Source: Chloroflexota bacterium
GTDB taxonomy: Bacteria > Chloroflexota > Anaerolineae > Anaerolineales > Anaerolineaceae
DNA: 9,094 bases
Assembly: GCA_012800995.1 (NCBI GenBank)
Contig: JAAZIH010000199.1
Location: forward strand, 1-9,094
Direction of reading: 5' to 3'
This document shows positions 1 through 6,627 of the stretch, one piece after another (position 1 is the stretch's first letter; every line of letters starts with the position of its first letter). Below the pieces are notes generated by a model, which searched no databases, was not told where the DNA came from, and saw nothing but the letters and a program-made list of their open reading frames with translations. The position numbers and the translations under genes were made by a program.

Positions 1-48
1 GATGATAAAATGTGAGTGGATATCAAAAAATGCAGGAGATAAAAAACA

Positions 49-654
49 ATGGGCGAAGTGGTCAAACAGATAGTTAACAGCCTCATTCAAATCGTTGCCT
101 TTTCAGTGATCCCTTTCATTTGGTGGGCGAACACCGCGCGTCATGAATGCGATTTCTTAGTTTGGCTTGGGTTTAAAGGCATTCCCAAGGAAAAAAGGCA
201 TAAAACAGCCGTGTGGATTATCGTCATTACAATAGCCTTTCTTCTGCTATCCGTATTCATTCTTTACTTCCTGCGCGATATCAACACAGCGTCATCGGAA
301 TTTTCAGGAATGGGCATAAAGGCCATTCCCGCGATACTGATTTATGCTATCCTGCGTACCGCCATCCCTGAAGAAATTCTCTTTCGGGGTTCTCTCTTAA
401 AGCGTGTGGCCAACAGATTTGGATTTATCGCCGGAAACATCGTTCAAGCCCTTCTGTTTGGGCTTTTACACGGCGTAATGTTCTTTTCATCAGTAGGGAT
501 CTTAAAAGCAATCATCATTATAGTGTTTACAGGTGTGGTTGGATGGCTTATGGGCTACGTGAATGAGAAGATAGCCGATGGCTCCATTCTGCCAGGTTTA
601 ATCATCCATGCTCTTGCTAATATCTTCACCGGAATCTACACAGCGTTTTTTTAG
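49..654 (+). CDS. CPBP family intramembrane metalloprotease
   Basis: A 201-residue, strongly hydrophobic protein with about five to six membrane segments (roughly residues 10-26, 54-75, 92-107, 126-148, 153-170 and 180-200). Three motifs of the CPBP/Abi family (CAAX prenyl protease 2-like) are visible: EExxxR at E108-E109...R113, FxxxH at F137...H141, and HxxxN at H187...N191. In this family the glutamate and histidines form the metal-dependent active site inside the membrane. Bacterial members have been linked to bacteriocin self-immunity, peptide maturation and abortive infection; the substrate of this one cannot be told. The start at ATG 49 is supported by AGGAG at 34-38. It is separated from guaA by 243 nt and is unlikely to share a function with it. 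Family assignment is firm; biological role is unknown. Confidence 0.88.
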   Translation: MGEVVKQIVNSLIQIVAFSVIPFIWWANTARHECDFLVWLGFKGIPKEKRHKTAVWIIVITIAFLLLSVFILYFLRDINTASSEFSGMGIKAIPAILIYAILRTAIPEEILFRGSLLKRVANRFGFIAGNIVQALLFGLLHGVMFFSSVGILKAIIIIVFTGVVGWLMGYVNEKIADGSILPGLIIHALANIFTGIYTAFF

Positions 655-897
655 CTTGATTCCAACCTGTCCAACAGCAATAATTAAGCCGCAAGTCAAA
701 TTAAAGGAAATATAGGCGAAAAAGCCTGTGCCTCCTTTTTGATTAAGGAAAAAAAATAAAACAATCCGCGATACTGAGAATTGCTGATCATCATCAAGCT
801 GCCAATTGGAGCGGGGATGATGGTAAAATAAAACCACAGGCCTTCACTTTGTTCTGTCCATCTTTAATTAAATATCCGTGACTATAGGAGCCCGAAA
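655..897. other. Intergenic region between CPBP gene and guaA
   Basis: No gene is convincing here. A short AGGC...GCCT inverted repeat (714-727) and an AAAAAG...CTTTTT pair (719-740) lie near a run of five T and could form a weak terminator for the upstream gene, but the stems are too short to call. No recognisable riboswitch was seen ahead of guaA, and no promoter with a good -35/-10 pair could be supported. Confidence 0.4.
886..890 (+). promoter_or_regulatory. Ribosome binding site of guaA
   Basis: AGGAG lies 7 nt before ATG 898. It fixes the guaA start, which also matches the usual N-terminus of the glutaminase domain. Confidence 0.75.
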
Positions 898-2481
898 ATG
901 ACCGACCGCATCGCCATCTTAGATTTTGGATCACAATTCACCCAACTCATTGCCCGTCGTATCCGCGATTTAGGCGTCTTCACAGAAATTTTTCCCTGGA
1001 ACGCCAACGTGCGCCAGGTTTTGCGCGCCTGTGATAAACCCGAGGTTGGCGATGGCGAGCTAAAAGGCATCATCCTCTCTGGCGGGCCCCAATCCATCTA
1101 CGCCGAAAACGCGCCCTATGTGCAAGATTACCTGTTGGAGATTGGCGTGCCGGTTTTGGGCATCTGCTATGGCATGCAAGCCCTGGCAGCCAAACTTGGC
1201 GGACGTGTGGAACGCGCCGAACATCACGAATACGGACTCACCGCGCTCCAGATCGTGAAACACAACGCGCTTTTGCCTGAGGATCACCTCAGCGTTTACA
1301 TGTCGCATGGCGACCGCGTTGAGCAAGCCCCCACCGGCTGGGAAATCAGCGCCAGTTCGCTCGGCAGCCCCATCGCGGCTATGGCGCATCCTTACCGAAA
1401 ACTCTACGCCCTTCAGTTCCACCCCGAAGTGCACCACACCGAGCATGGCAAGCAGATTATCGAACGCTTCATTTTTGATGTTTGTGGCTGTGAAGCGAAC
1501 TGGACTTCAAAATGTATCATTGATGAAGCCGTAGCCAAAATCCGCGAAACCGTTGGCGATGGACGGGTGCTTTCAGGTCTGAGCGGCGGGGTGGATTCCA
1601 CCATCACCACCGCCCTGGTGCAAAAAGCGCTTGGCGGGCACGTCACCGCCGTCTTTATCGACACCGGCCTCATGCGTCTTGGCGAAGCCGCCCAGGTTGA
1701 AATAATCTTCCGTCCCATGCTTGGCGAGCATTTGGTCATTGTGGATGCCTCCGCGCGCTTTTTTGAACGACTCAAAGGTGTTACCGACCCCGAAGCAAAG
1801 CGCAAAGCGATCGGCGAACAGTTCATCCGCGAATTCGAAGCCGCCGTGCGCGACCTGGGCGAGTTCGAGTTTTTAGCCCAGGGCACCATCTACCCCGACG
1901 TCATCGAGTCTCAAGGCGTTGGCGACAGCTCCCAACGCATCAAAAGCCACCACAACGTGGGCGGATTGCCAGATGATATGCAGTTCAAGCTGGTTGAACC
2001 CCTGCGCCAGCTCTTTAAAGATGAAGTGCGCCAAATCGGCTTGGAGCTTGGCATCGCGCCCGAACTCGTCTGGCGCCAGCCCTTCCCCGGCCCCGGCCTG
2101 GCAGTGCGCTGTTTGGGCGAGGTGACCCCCACTCGCGTTGCCACGCTGCAACTTGCCGATGCCATCTTCCTGGAAGAACTCGGCAAGGCGAATCTGCTCA
2201 CCTGGGACGAAAGCGATCCCACTCACAGCGGCACTTCACAGGCTTTTGCCGTGCTCCTGCCCGTGCGCTCCGTGGGCGTGATGGGCGACCAGCGCACCTA
2301 TGGCGAAACCATCGCCCTGCGCGCCATAACAAGCGTGGATTTCATGAGCGGCAACTGGTCGCGCCTGCCCTATGAGCTTTTGGCGCGCTGTTCGTCCAGG
2401 ATTGTCAACGAAGTCCCCGGCGTCACCCGCGTGGTCTACGATATCACCTCCAAACCCCCAGCGACGATTGAGTGGGAGTAG
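898..2481 (+). CDS. guaA: GMP synthase (glutamine-hydrolysing)
   Basis: GuaA makes GMP from XMP, ATP and glutamine, the last step of guanine nucleotide synthesis, in the cytoplasm. The 527 residues match the usual length of about 510-530. The N-terminal class I glutamine amidotransferase domain (about 4-195) has the nucleophile C90 in GICYG, with H175 and E177 in FHPEV completing the triad. The ATP-pyrophosphatase domain follows, with its P-loop SGGVDS at 229-234. The C-terminal dimerisation and XMP-binding domain carries RQPFPGPGLA (393-402) and ends in the family signature KPPATIEWE. All key residues are present, so the enzyme should be active. The stretch 429-446 between EEL and SQAF seems about nine residues longer than I recall for the E. 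coli enzyme. The gene is markedly GC-richer than both flanks, which fits a native core gene beside acquired DNA. Confidence 0.98.
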   Translation: MTDRIAILDFGSQFTQLIARRIRDLGVFTEIFPWNANVRQVLRACDKPEVGDGELKGIILSGGPQSIYAENAPYVQDYLLEIGVPVLGICYGMQALAAKLGGRVERAEHHEYGLTALQIVKHNALLPEDHLSVYMSHGDRVEQAPTGWEISASSLGSPIAAMAHPYRKLYALQFHPEVHHTEHGKQIIERFIFDVCGCEANWTSKCIIDEAVAKIRETVGDGRVLSGLSGGVDSTITTALVQKALGGHVTAVFIDTGLMRLGEAAQVEIIFRPMLGEHLVIVDASARFFERLKGVTDPEAKRKAIGEQFIREFEAAVRDLGEFEFLAQGTIYPDVIESQGVGDSSQRIKSHHNVGGLPDDMQFKLVEPLRQLFKDEVRQIGLELGIAPELVWRQPFPGPGLAVRCLGEVTPTRVATLQLADAIFLEELGKANLLTWDESDPTHSGTSQAFAVLLPVRSVGVMGDQRTYGETIALRAITSVDFMSGNWSRLPYELLARCSSRIVNEVPGVTRVVYDITSKPPATIEWE

Positions 2482-2563
2482 GAAAACCCTTTTTAAATTT
2501 ATGGTTTCATCAAAACGGGAATGTGAGTAATTTTTTATATCATATTTACAGGATAACTGACTT
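2482..2563 (+). promoter_or_regulatory. AT-rich gap with a possible promoter for the R-M block
   Basis: This 82-nt gap follows guaA and marks an abrupt drop in GC. It contains a -10-like TATCAT (2538-2543) in an AT-rich stretch, but no matching -35 at 16-18 nt. AGGA (2550-2553) lies 10 nt before the ATG at 2564 and is a plausible ribosome binding site. No stable terminator hairpin for guaA is visible; only a 3-bp GGG...CCC stem precedes TTTTT at 2490-2494. A separate promoter for the downstream block is likely by logic, but not proven. Confidence 0.25.
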
Positions 2564-4021
2564 ATGAATTTAGAAGAATACTTAGGAGAAACTAATCTCT
2601 ATGACAAGAAAGAAGCGCTGGAAAGGTCCAAGCCAAAGTCATGGTTAAAGACAATATCTGCCTTTGCAAATAGTCGTGGCGGAAAGTTGATATTTGGCGT
2701 AAAAGAAGATAATACAATTGTTGGCATAAATGACTACCAAGGGGATACTGAGTTTATAAGTGAAGTAATCAAGACGAAAATCGATCCGATTCCTGAATTT
2801 GATGTGGAAATAATAACGATTGAAGAAAAATTCATTTTAGTATTAACTGTTTTCGCGGGAAGAAACACACCCTACTTTCTTGTAGACAGCGGATCGAGAA
2901 TTGCCTATAAGCGAATTGGAAATCAAAGTGTCACAGCTTCACGAATAGACCTTGTTAATCTTTCTTTGAAAGGTCAAAAACGTTCTTTTGATTCTTTGCC
3001 ATTAGAAAAATGTTTAGAAGATGTATCTTTCAGAGAATTAAGGTTGGACTATCGTGATAGAGTCGGGAAGCCTTTTGAAGAAAGTGATTTCAAATCTTTC
3101 GGCTTGGTAGATGAGGAAGGTGTTTTGACGATAGCAGGTGCTCTTTTTGCAGATGGACATCAAGTTTATCAATCAAGGGTATTTTGTACAAGGTGGAACG
3201 GTCTTGATAAAACGCATGGGCTTATGGAAGCTTTGGATGATAAAGAGTTTGAAGGAAATCTTCTATATCTATTAAACGCATCTTTAGATTTTGTGAAAAG
3301 AAACAGTAAAAAGATGTGGAAAAAAGGCCCGGTATATAGAATAGAGTATCCAGAATACCCTGAGCGAGCAGTACAGGAAGCAATTGTTAACGCGCTTATT
3401 CACCGAGACTATACTGTTATCGGGAGCGAAGTCCATATAGATATCTACGACGATCGGTTGGAAGTTTATTCACCGGGTGGTATGTACGATGGGACTTTTA
3501 TACAAGACCTTGATCCATTTGACATTGCCTCTACAAGAAGAAATCCTGTTATAGCTGATCTTTTTGCTCGCATGAACTTGATGGAAAGACGTGGCTCAGG
3601 TTTGAAAAACATTATTGAGACCTATGAATCAGAAGAAAATTACAAAGAAAAATTTAAACCTGAGTTTAGATCAACAGAAACCTCCTTTTTCACCGTCTTG
3701 AAGAATTTGAATTATGACACCCAAAGTGACACCCAAAATGACACCCAAAGTGACACCCAAAGTGACACCCAAAATGTCGGTCAAAGTGACGGTCAAAATG
3801 AGGGTCAAAATGAGGGTCAAAAATTAAAGCCCGCCGAGAGACGGAATAAAATTCTTGAAGTCATTAAACAAAATGCGAAAACAACTGCCTTAGATTTAGC
3901 TGAATTATTTTCTGTTTCAAGAAGTACCATTAAAAGAGATTTAGCAAAACTTACACAAGCAGGTTATATCAAATATTCAGGAAGTTCTAAAGACGGTCAA
4001 TGGGAAGTAAAGAACAAGTAA
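2564..4021 (+). CDS. AlbA_2 (Schlafen-type) / GHKL-like ATPase / winged-helix DNA-binding protein
   Basis: A 485-residue putative DNA-binding regulator or accessory defence protein. The N-terminus (about 1-130) looks like the AlbA_2 domain: it contains SWLKTISAFANSRGGKLIFGV (begins at residue 26), typical of this fold. Residues about 262-352 match the HATPase_c_4-type GHKL-like domain: E272 and N276-A-L-I-H280-R281 (N-box), PGG at 304-306, and ERRGSG at 341-346. A repetitive hydrophilic linker (385-420) follows, then a winged helix (about 424-480) with a DeoR-like helix-turn-helix in which FSVSRSTIKRDLAKL would be the recognition segment. Proteins of this layout are often annotated as RecG-like or transcriptional regulators and often occur in or near R-M and other defence loci. 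The 3' end overlaps the next gene by 22 nt. Whether it regulates the R-M genes, senses nucleotides or acts as an effector cannot be told. Confidence 0.85.
   Translation: MNLEEYLGETNLYDKKEALERSKPKSWLKTISAFANSRGGKLIFGVKEDNTIVGINDYQGDTEFISEVIKTKIDPIPEFDVEIITIEEKFILVLTVFAGRNTPYFLVDSGSRIAYKRIGNQSVTASRIDLVNLSLKGQKRSFDSLPLEKCLEDVSFRELRLDYRDRVGKPFEESDFKSFGLVDEEGVLTIAGALFADGHQVYQSRVFCTRWNGLDKTHGLMEALDDKEFEGNLLYLLNASLDFVKRNSKKMWKKGPVYRIEYPEYPERAVQEAIVNALIHRDYTVIGSEVHIDIYDDRLEVYSPGGMYDGTFIQDLDPFDIASTRRNPVIADLFARMNLMERRGSGLKNIIETYESEENYKEKFKPEFRSTETSFFTVLKNLNYDTQSDTQNDTQSDTQSDTQNVGQSDGQNEGQNEGQKLKPAERRNKILEVIKQNAKTTALDLAELFSVSRSTIKRDLAKLTQAGYIKYSGSSKDGQWEVKNK
3716..3823 (+). repeat. Nine-unit 12-bp in-frame tandem repeat
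   Basis: Five units of GACACCCAAA(G/A)T are followed by four diverged units (GTCGGTCAAAGT, GACGGTCAAAAT, GAGGGTCAAAAT, and a last one ending AAA). They encode a four-residue repeat DTQ(S/N), drifting to VGQS, DGQN and EGQN, at residues 385-420 of the AlbA_2 protein. Because the unit is a multiple of three, gain or loss of copies alters linker length without a frameshift. The linker joins the ATPase-like and winged-helix domains. Confidence 0.95.
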
Positions 4022-4896
4022 CTAAGGTGATAGATAATATTGAAATCCAGAGCATGATTTATACCTTTAGAGGAAAACAGGTCATGCTGGATAGTGACCT
4101 GGCAGAACTATATCAAGTAACTACCGGGAACTTGAATAAGGCAATGAAGCGTAATGCTGATCGGTTCCCTGAGAGATATTGTTTTCAACTAACAAAGGAA
4201 GAATATGACCACTTGAGGTTCCAAAATGGAACCTCAAGTTCGAATCGTAATTATGGTGGCAGAAGGTATATGCCATATGTCTTTACGGAGCAAGGCATTG
4301 CAATGCTTTCGTCTGTGCTTAGAAGTGATATTGCTGTGGAAGTAAGTATCAGAATCATGGATAGCTTTGTGGCAATGCGTAAGTTTCTCATATCAAATCA
4401 AGAGCTTTTCTCAAGGCTGGATCGTGTTGAATTAAAACAACTTGAAACAGACCAAAAACTCGACGAAGTCTTCAACTACATTGCCACTCAAACTGAAGTG
4501 AAGCAGAATATATTCTTTGATGGGCAAATCTATGATGCCTTTAGCTTCATTGTGAATATTATTAAAAAAGCCAGAAACAAGCTCATCCTGATAGATAACT
4601 ATGTGGATACAAGCACTTTGAACCTCTTTTGCAAGAAAAACAAAGGCGTTTCTGTTCTTATTGCGGGTTCAGGAAAAGGAAGTTTAACCAGTCAGGACAT
4701 CTCCACGTTTAACGCCCAATACAAAGGATTAACGTTAAAAACGAGAGACGATTTTCATGACCGCTTTTTAATCATTGATGATAAAGAGGTTTATCATATA
4801 GGAGCTTCCATAAAAGACGCTGGAAAAAAGAGCTTTGGGATCACAAAAATTGAAGATAAAGAATTGATTGCAAGCTTAATAAATAAGCTAAGATAA
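4000..4896 (+). CDS. ORF6N-domain protein with PLD-like C-terminal domain
   Basis: 298 residues. Residues about 16-130 form an ORF6N domain, a DNA-binding-type domain related to KilA-N/Bro regions of phages: note TFRGKQVMLDSDLAELY (22-38), FPERYCFQLTKEEY (56-69) and the family hallmark YVFTEQGIAMLSSVLRS (93-109). A short, probably helical connector (about 132-165) leads to a C-terminal domain with HDRFLIID at 253-260 and HIGASIKD from 266. This resembles the phospholipase D/HKD pattern HxKx4D...GxS, with arginine (R255) in place of lysine. ORF6N proteins commonly lie inside Type I and Type III R-M loci; their job there is unsettled. The ATG at 4000 overlaps the upstream gene by 22 nt and has only a distant AGGAAG (3979-3984), so coupled translation is likely; GTG 4027 is an alternative start without overlap. 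Confidence 0.85.
   Translation: MGSKEQVTKVIDNIEIQSMIYTFRGKQVMLDSDLAELYQVTTGNLNKAMKRNADRFPERYCFQLTKEEYDHLRFQNGTSSSNRNYGGRRYMPYVFTEQGIAMLSSVLRSDIAVEVSIRIMDSFVAMRKFLISNQELFSRLDRVELKQLETDQKLDEVFNYIATQTEVKQNIFFDGQIYDAFSFIVNIIKKARNKLILIDNYVDTSTLNLFCKKNKGVSVLIAGSGKGSLTSQDISTFNAQYKGLTLKTRDDFHDRFLIIDDKEVYHIGASIKDAGKKSFGITKIEDKELIASLINKLR
4211..4239 (+). repeat. Perfect 13-bp inverted repeat with AAA loop
   Basis: ACTTGAGGTTCCA (4211-4223), loop AAA (4224-4226), then its exact reverse complement TGGAACCTCAAGT (4227-4239). It lies inside the coding sequence of the ORF6N gene (about residues 71-80). The first base beyond each arm does not pair, and no T-run follows, so it is not a standard intrinsic terminator. 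Confidence 0.95.
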
Positions 4897-4954
4897 AGCT
4901 GTGATAACTGCAATAGAGTTTACAAATAGTAATCGTTTTTAGAGACCACAAAAC

Positions 4955-4959
4955 AGGAG
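4955..4959 (+). promoter_or_regulatory. Ribosome binding site selecting the TTG start of mod
   Basis: AGGAG lies 6 nt before TTG 4966. The nearby ATG at 4961 is only 1 nt from it and runs into TGA after two codons, so TTG is the better start. The next in-frame ATG (4999) has only a weak GAGAG upstream. Confidence 0.65.
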
Positions 4960-4965
4960 TATGCG

Positions 4966-6627
4966 TTGACCAATTTATCTAAAATCAAACGAGAGAGAAT
5001 GCTCGCTTATCTGGAGCAGTTGAAGGCGCTCAATGATGATGAAGAGCATATCCGCACGATAACCGAGATCGAAAACGCGCTGACCGAGAAAAAATATGGG
5101 CTGGTCTGGGAAGAGCACTCTGAACAAGTGGATGAAATGTTAGCGCATAACATTCCCGTTTTTATTGAAGATGAAACCCGTAAAATTGTCGCTGACGAAG
5201 AAGAGCCCTATAACTTCTTACTGGAGGGCGATAACCTTCATTCCCTTAAACTGCTTGAGAAAACGCACAAAGGCAAAATAGACGTTATCTATATCGATCC
5301 TCCATATAATACTGGAGCAAAGGACTGGAAATATAATAACAATTTTGTTGACGCTACAGACGCGTTTAGACATTCCAAGTGGCTGTCTTTTATGAATGAA
5401 AGGATTCAAACAGCAAAGCTCCTCTTGAAAGATGAAGGCATTCTAGTTGTTGCAATTGATCACTATGAGCTTGCTCAATTGATTATGTTATTAGATTCAG
5501 TTTTTGGTGAAGATAATCGAATCGGAATCGTGACAGTAGTTCATAAGCCAGAGGGAAGAAACCAAGAAAAATTTTTTGGAACTAGTAATGAATTTGCATT
5601 ATTCTACGCAAAACAAAAAGCATTGGCAAGCTTCTCCAATGAACTTATTTTCTCAGATATTGATGAATATAAAGAGATAGATGAGGAAGGAATTTATAAG
5701 CTAAAGAACTTTATCAGAATGACTGATGGCAAATATGCGACACGAGAGGCTAAACCTAACTTTTACTATCCTATCTATGTAAATATTGAAAAGAAAGATG
5801 TATCTTTGTCACCTAAGGATGGATATCGAGAAATCTATCCTGTCACTCGTTCAGGTGTAGAGAGAACTTGGAAAACACTACCAAACACTTTTTTGAACTA
5901 TTATAGAAAGGGCAATATAGAGTTAATAGAAGATAGTGAAAGTGGTATTCAAATATTTGAAAAACTCAGACCTGCAGAAGTCGTAAGAACACATTGGATT
6001 AAAAAGGAATATCATTCATACCATTATGGGACTAAAATACTTAATGATCTCCTAGGCGAAAAGAAATTTGAATTTCCGAAATCCCTCCACCTAGTAAAAG
6101 ATATGATTAAACTTACCAGCACCCGAAATTCAATAATTCTAGACTATTTCGCCGGCAGTGGGACGACCGGTCATGCGGTTGCGCAACTGAATGCAGAAGA
6201 TGGTGGAAATCGTCGCTATATCCTCTGCACAAATAACGAAAACAATATCTGCGAAGAAGTCACTTATCAACGCCTGAAAAACATTCAAACAGATTTGCCC
6301 CACAACCTTAAATACTTCAAAACGGATTTCATCAAAAAGTTCAATCAGGATGAAAGCATTTCAAGCCGGATGATGGAGCACATCAAAGAACTTATCGAGC
6401 TGGAAAACCATATTGAGATTGACGGCAAGAAAGTAATCATGCTTGAACGTGAAGAGCAATTGACAAAAGTGCTTGAGAGCATTCAGGATGGTGGCAAGTT
6501 GTTTATCCCCTCAGGTTTCTTTCTTTCGCAAATTGACCAGGCCTTTTTAGACAAAAAAGATATTACCGTGATTGAAATTCCAGAATACTACTTTCGCAAT
6601 GAGCTTAGAGAAGTTGGTGAACTATGA
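4966..6627 (+). CDS. mod: Type III R-M DNA adenine methyltransferase (Mod)
   Basis: A 553-residue DNA methyltransferase, expected to transfer methyl from S-adenosylmethionine to N6 of adenine on one strand of an asymmetric site, and to give Res its sequence specificity. The catalytic motif IV, DPPYNTG, lies at 111-117; the AdoMet-binding motif I, FAGSGTTG, lies at 395-402. Catalytic motif before AdoMet motif is the beta-class order typical of Type III Mod. The intervening region (about 166-385) is where Type III enzymes carry their target-recognition domain, and here it is AT-richer than both ends. TTG is taken as the start because of the well-placed AGGAG and because the leading NLSKIKRERMLAYLEQLK looks like an intact Mod N-terminus. 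It follows the ORF6N gene by 69 nt and overlaps res by 4 nt (ATGA). Recognition site cannot be read from the sequence. Confidence 0.94.
   Translation: MTNLSKIKRERMLAYLEQLKALNDDEEHIRTITEIENALTEKKYGLVWEEHSEQVDEMLAHNIPVFIEDETRKIVADEEEPYNFLLEGDNLHSLKLLEKTHKGKIDVIYIDPPYNTGAKDWKYNNNFVDATDAFRHSKWLSFMNERIQTAKLLLKDEGILVVAIDHYELAQLIMLLDSVFGEDNRIGIVTVVHKPEGRNQEKFFGTSNEFALFYAKQKALASFSNELIFSDIDEYKEIDEEGIYKLKNFIRMTDGKYATREAKPNFYYPIYVNIEKKDVSLSPKDGYREIYPVTRSGVERTWKTLPNTFLNYYRKGNIELIEDSESGIQIFEKLRPAEVVRTHWIKKEYHSYHYGTKILNDLLGEKKFEFPKSLHLVKDMIKLTSTRNSIILDYFAGSGTTGHAVAQLNAEDGGNRRYILCTNNENNICEEVTYQRLKNIQTDLPHNLKYFKTDFIKKFNQDESISSRMMEHIKELIELENHIEIDGKKVIMLEREEQLTKVLESIQDGGKLFIPSGFFLSQIDQAFLDKKDITVIEIPEYYFRNELREVGEL
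5461..6120 (+). other. AT-rich central segment of mod, probable target-recognition domain
   Basis: Hand counts give about 33% GC over these 660 nt, against about 44-45% in 5041-5280 and 6121-6300 of the same gene. The segment covers residues about 166-385, between motif IV and motif I, the usual position of the target-recognition domain in Type III Mod. This pattern suggests a recombinational swap of the specificity domain; edges are approximate. Confidence 0.6.

Noticed and set aside
329..776. Shared 12-mer CCGCGATACTGA at 329-340 and 765-776
   Set aside because: A few 12-base matches are expected by chance in 9 kb, and the flanks do not align, so it is not evidence for a duplicated CPBP fragment or attachment sites.
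598..837. 79-codon minus-strand frame containing NQKGGTG, which resembles a ParA P-loop
   Set aside because: It overlaps the end of the CPBP gene, the P-loop lacks the following GKT, no other ParA motif is present, and there is no good ribosome binding site. Resemblance is by chance.
1060..2226. Several long minus-strand frames opposite guaA
   Set aside because: They are side effects of the high-GC coding strand of guaA; none shows family motifs.
3716..3823. CRISPR array
   Set aside because: Repeats are 12 bp, back to back without spacers, and in frame inside a protein gene.
4873..4889. AGCTTA-ATAAA-TAAGCT hairpin at the end of the ORF6N gene, possible terminator
   Set aside because: The stem is short and AT-rich, lies within the coding sequence, and no T-run follows.
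4897..4965. Promoter ahead of mod: TTTACA at 4919-4924
   Set aside because: The -35-like match has no acceptable -10 at 16-18 nt, so a separate mod promoter is not supported.
4966..6627. Phase-variable simple repeats in mod, as in some pathogen Type III systems
   Set aside because: Only short runs such as T6 are seen; no tetra- or pentanucleotide repeat tract is present.
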